The notes under the pieces: generated by a model
What the model was told of the DNA's origin: nothing
What the model saw: the letters and a program-made list of their open reading frames with translations, nothing else
Database searches by the model: none
Program-made: the position numbers and the translations under genes
In this document: positions 41,301-43,306 of the stretch, in pieces
Position numbering within the stretch: position 1 is the stretch's first letter
Layout of the letters: each line of letters begins with the position of its first letter
Source of the DNA: Chromera velia
Lineage: Eukaryota > Sar > Chromeraceae
NCBI GenBank assembly: GCA_018398765.1
Contig: JAHBMJ010000521.1
Span: forward strand, 1 to 43,306
Length of the DNA stretch: 43,306 bases
Direction: 5' to 3'

Positions 41301-43306
41301 AGGGCCCGACAGAGGGGCCCACACCCCCTTAGACGCCGATGGGCGACGGCCCTCTACGTCAGACCCTCAAGCATCGGAGCCGGGGCCCCGGGGGGTTCTT
41401 GAAAGTGCCCCGGCACTAGAGAGAGACGCCCTTCTATGGGGGGGGGACGGAGGGGACAGTTCTGGGTCCGGGGGGATGGGCCCGGGGCCGGGATCCGGGC
41501 CCGCGGCGTCGTCTGTCAGGATGCATCGAAACTTGGGGGGGGACAGGAGGGGCATTTGGGGTCAATCGGCTTTCGGTTCTCCCTCTAATGTTCCCGGAGG
41601 GGGTATGGGAGATCTCTCGGGACTCTCTGATGATCCCCAAGCTGTGGTTGCACACACAGGAGGATCGTGTACCTACAATGGAGATGTGTCACCTCCACCT
41701 GGTCAGGCTGAGCAATCAGCAGCAGGAGACCCAGACCTTCATGGAGGAGGAGGGAGTGCCCAGCCCTCTTCTTCTTCTTCCTCTCCCAATAGATGGGCTG
41801 CAGGGAACGTGCAGCAGACAAGCATAGAGACCGAGGGGGGGGGCGGGGGGTTCCTTGCTCACACAGATGGGGACGGAGGAGGGGGTGCATCGCCCACGCA
41901 TGAACCAAGTGCTCCATTCGCAGGTGGCACAGCAGGGGAGTTTCTACGCCCTCGGTCCCCGGATGTGCGGAGTAATCGCAGTGAAGATCGAAGTGAGAGG
42001 GACAGGGGGGAGGCGGAGAGTGTGGGCCCTGACTTGGGCCCCCAACCCGTCGCCCCACGCCCTGCGCTTTCCGCCGCCGCCTCCTCCAGATTAGAGACGT
42101 CACCAGCGAGGCGGGGGGAAGAAGGGCATCTAGATCCAGGTCAGACACCCATGACTTCCACGGTAGAAGCGAACAGAGAAGTCGAAACGCCCCCCCCCGA
42201 TCCTTCGCCGTCTCCCGCTGCACCTGGGAGTGAGGCATTCGGGCTGACCGAGACACACTCTCCTCGGGGTGTCGGTGCTGCCATCCGATCTCCCAGATTG
42301 GCCCCTGCGCCCCATGCAGATTCGCCGAGTGAGTCTGAACCTTCGCCTTCCTCCGTTCCAGCGCCCCCCACCCAGAGGGTCCCGGAAAGCAGAATTCCGG
42401 ATTCGTCTCTTGTCCAGAGAGAGGGGGCGGACTCAGCAGGTGAATTGCAGTCTGCCCTTGCACGTATTCGTGAGCTGGAAGCAAGGCAGTTGGAGGATCA
42501 GGCTTTGTTGGATGGGTTGCGGTCTTCTGCAGGGAGTGCAACTGAGGAGAGGGAGCAGAGGTTGAGGGCAGAAAGGGAAAGTGAGAACTTGAGAGAAGAA
42601 CTGGGAGCAGTGAGGAAGGAAGCCGAAGAGACGCAGGCGAGGGTCAGTCCTGCTGTCCGTACTTTTGTAGCTGCGTATTGTTGTACAGTGAGTTCACCGA
42701 CTTAACTTTTTCCACAACAAATTGGACCGACCTCTTTCCTCCTCACAATGTGCCCTCCCACTGAATCCTCTCTCTCTTTTCCTTTTTTGCCGCGGCCGTC
42801 TTTTACACTTTCGTTCCGATGTGTATACATGAGTTTCGTGTTTGTCCTGTTCATTGTTTGACTGTGAGATTCCCCCCAATTTTGCGGGAGGGAAACGGTT
42901 GGTGCATAGTTTATGTGCCTCTTCTCCATCGATGGTTTCCCTCCCCCTTTCCCCGGTTCATTGTATTTGCCTCTGCATCCAGTGGGAAGGGGGGCATGGA
43001 GGAACTTGACTGGGTGCTTTTGTTCTTTCGGTTGGTTGTCTGCCTCTGTATGTGTGTGTGCAAGTAACAGATATGTCCCATTGGTCTGTCTGTCCCCTTT
43101 CGGTGTGTGCAGTATCTCTCTCAGCTGCAGAGTTTGCGGTCTGAGAAGGACTCCTTGGAGAGTCAAAAGAGACAAGCAGAGAAGGACGCAGAAGGATGGA
43201 AAGATGTCTCCACGGTCTCAGAGTCGGAGCTTGCCTTGATAAAGAAGGACCTGGAGAGGGAGAAGGCGAAACTTCAGGAACTCTACGCGGAGCTCAACAG
43301 CACCAT
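37971..43306 (+). CDS. Golgin-like coiled-coil protein with long disordered middle, 3' truncated by window
   Basis: Exon 1 is 37971-38046 (25 codons plus one base), exon 2 is 38600-42642, and exon 3 starts at 43113 and runs off the window. Donors are GACG|GTCAGG and AGG|GTCAGT; acceptors are TTTGCAG and GTGCAG; all phases agree. At least 1437 codons are present. Residues 1-21 form a short amphipathic segment (MMGFLGNAMSNLNKMLDEADG), then acid. A related segment recurs near residues 145-175 (DALEGALHMAEADEDEED), preceded by an amphipathic stretch (FSAAIPGRLKGLMPKLLEP). Residues about 180-1300 are disordered and rich in Ser/Pro/Gly with SPSPSP runs and acidic DDFFGEGEEDEWG-type patches. A heptad coiled coil starts near 1306 and continues to the window edge. 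This order (membrane-adsorbing N terminus, disorder, long coiled coil) fits golgin/TMF-type tethers, but it is only a layout match. Confidence 0.75.
38105..38424. repeat. Long (GT)n/(TG)n microsatellite in intron 1
   Basis: More than 250 bases of GT/TG-type repeats with GAGT and GGGT interruptions, inside intron 1 (38047-38599) of the golgin-like gene. It produces Val-Cys and His-Thr frames that are not genes. Alternating purine-pyrimidine GT tracts of this length can adopt Z-DNA, which is known of such repeats and not shown here. Confidence 0.95.

Noticed and set aside
41585-42541. 318-codon antisense frame in the golgin-like gene
   Set aside because: It is a shadow of a 4-kb exon with strong codon bias. 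It is His/Pro/Arg-rich, with no start context or splice support.
1-43306. tRNA, rRNA, CRISPR or prokaryotic operon features
   Set aside because: Looked for B-box-like GGTTCRANYCC words, rRNA-like blocks and regular spacer arrays; none supported. Simple repeats here are microsatellites, not CRISPR.

Overview
The window is nuclear DNA from a eukaryote. Genes have several exons joined at GT-AG introns of about 150-950 bases, microsatellites are everywhere, and there are no operons or bacterial-type genes. The proteins are long and rich in Ser, Pro, Glu and Gly. Splice signals are distinctive: 18 of 21 acceptors read TGCAG and many donors read GTC at the start of the intron. Intergenic DNA is dotted with TGCATGCA-type words. 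The style suggests a protist, most likely a photosynthetic alveolate of the chromerid type (Chromera-like). That assignment is an inference from style, not from a marker gene. A 99-base N run shows this is a draft scaffold.

Layout. (1) 1-6000: two divergent genes, an acidic two-exon protein of 365 aa on the minus strand (1214-2696) and a five-exon, four-helix membrane protein of 213 aa on the plus strand (3649-5964). (2) 6000-11100: mostly non-coding, with G-rich tracts, AT-rich islands, a tandem duplication and tetranucleotide repeats. (3) 11123-12280: a minus-strand Ser/Pro-rich protein with a 10-residue tandem repeat, behind a TATA box and probably a non-coding first exon. (4) 12400-12960: an island of palindromes and direct repeats. 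(5) 13162-14815: a three-exon secreted Cys-containing protein of 321 aa on the plus strand. (6) 16877-20773: an intact single-exon disordered protein of 1298 aa on the minus strand. (7) 21000-25200: repeat-rich, with one weak ORF. (8) 25209-36902: a twelve-exon minus-strand gene encoding at least 2064 aa. (9) 37971 to the window end: a plus-strand coiled-coil protein (golgin-like by layout) that runs off the window.

The main result is the twelve-exon gene. No single reading frame shows it, but every exon junction joins in phase. The assembled protein has tandem PP1-docking-like motifs at its N terminus, about 1,000 residues of disorder, a coiled coil, and a C-terminal region whose pattern matches the double RWD domain of the kinetochore scaffold KNL1/Spc105/Spc7. 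It contains a 33-base phase-symmetric microexon. A small secreted Cys-rich protein may be encoded on the opposite strand inside its first intron. The KNL1-like and golgin-like genes are divergent and share a promoter region of about 1.07 kb holding a GC-rich palindromic island. I see no common pathway linking the other genes.
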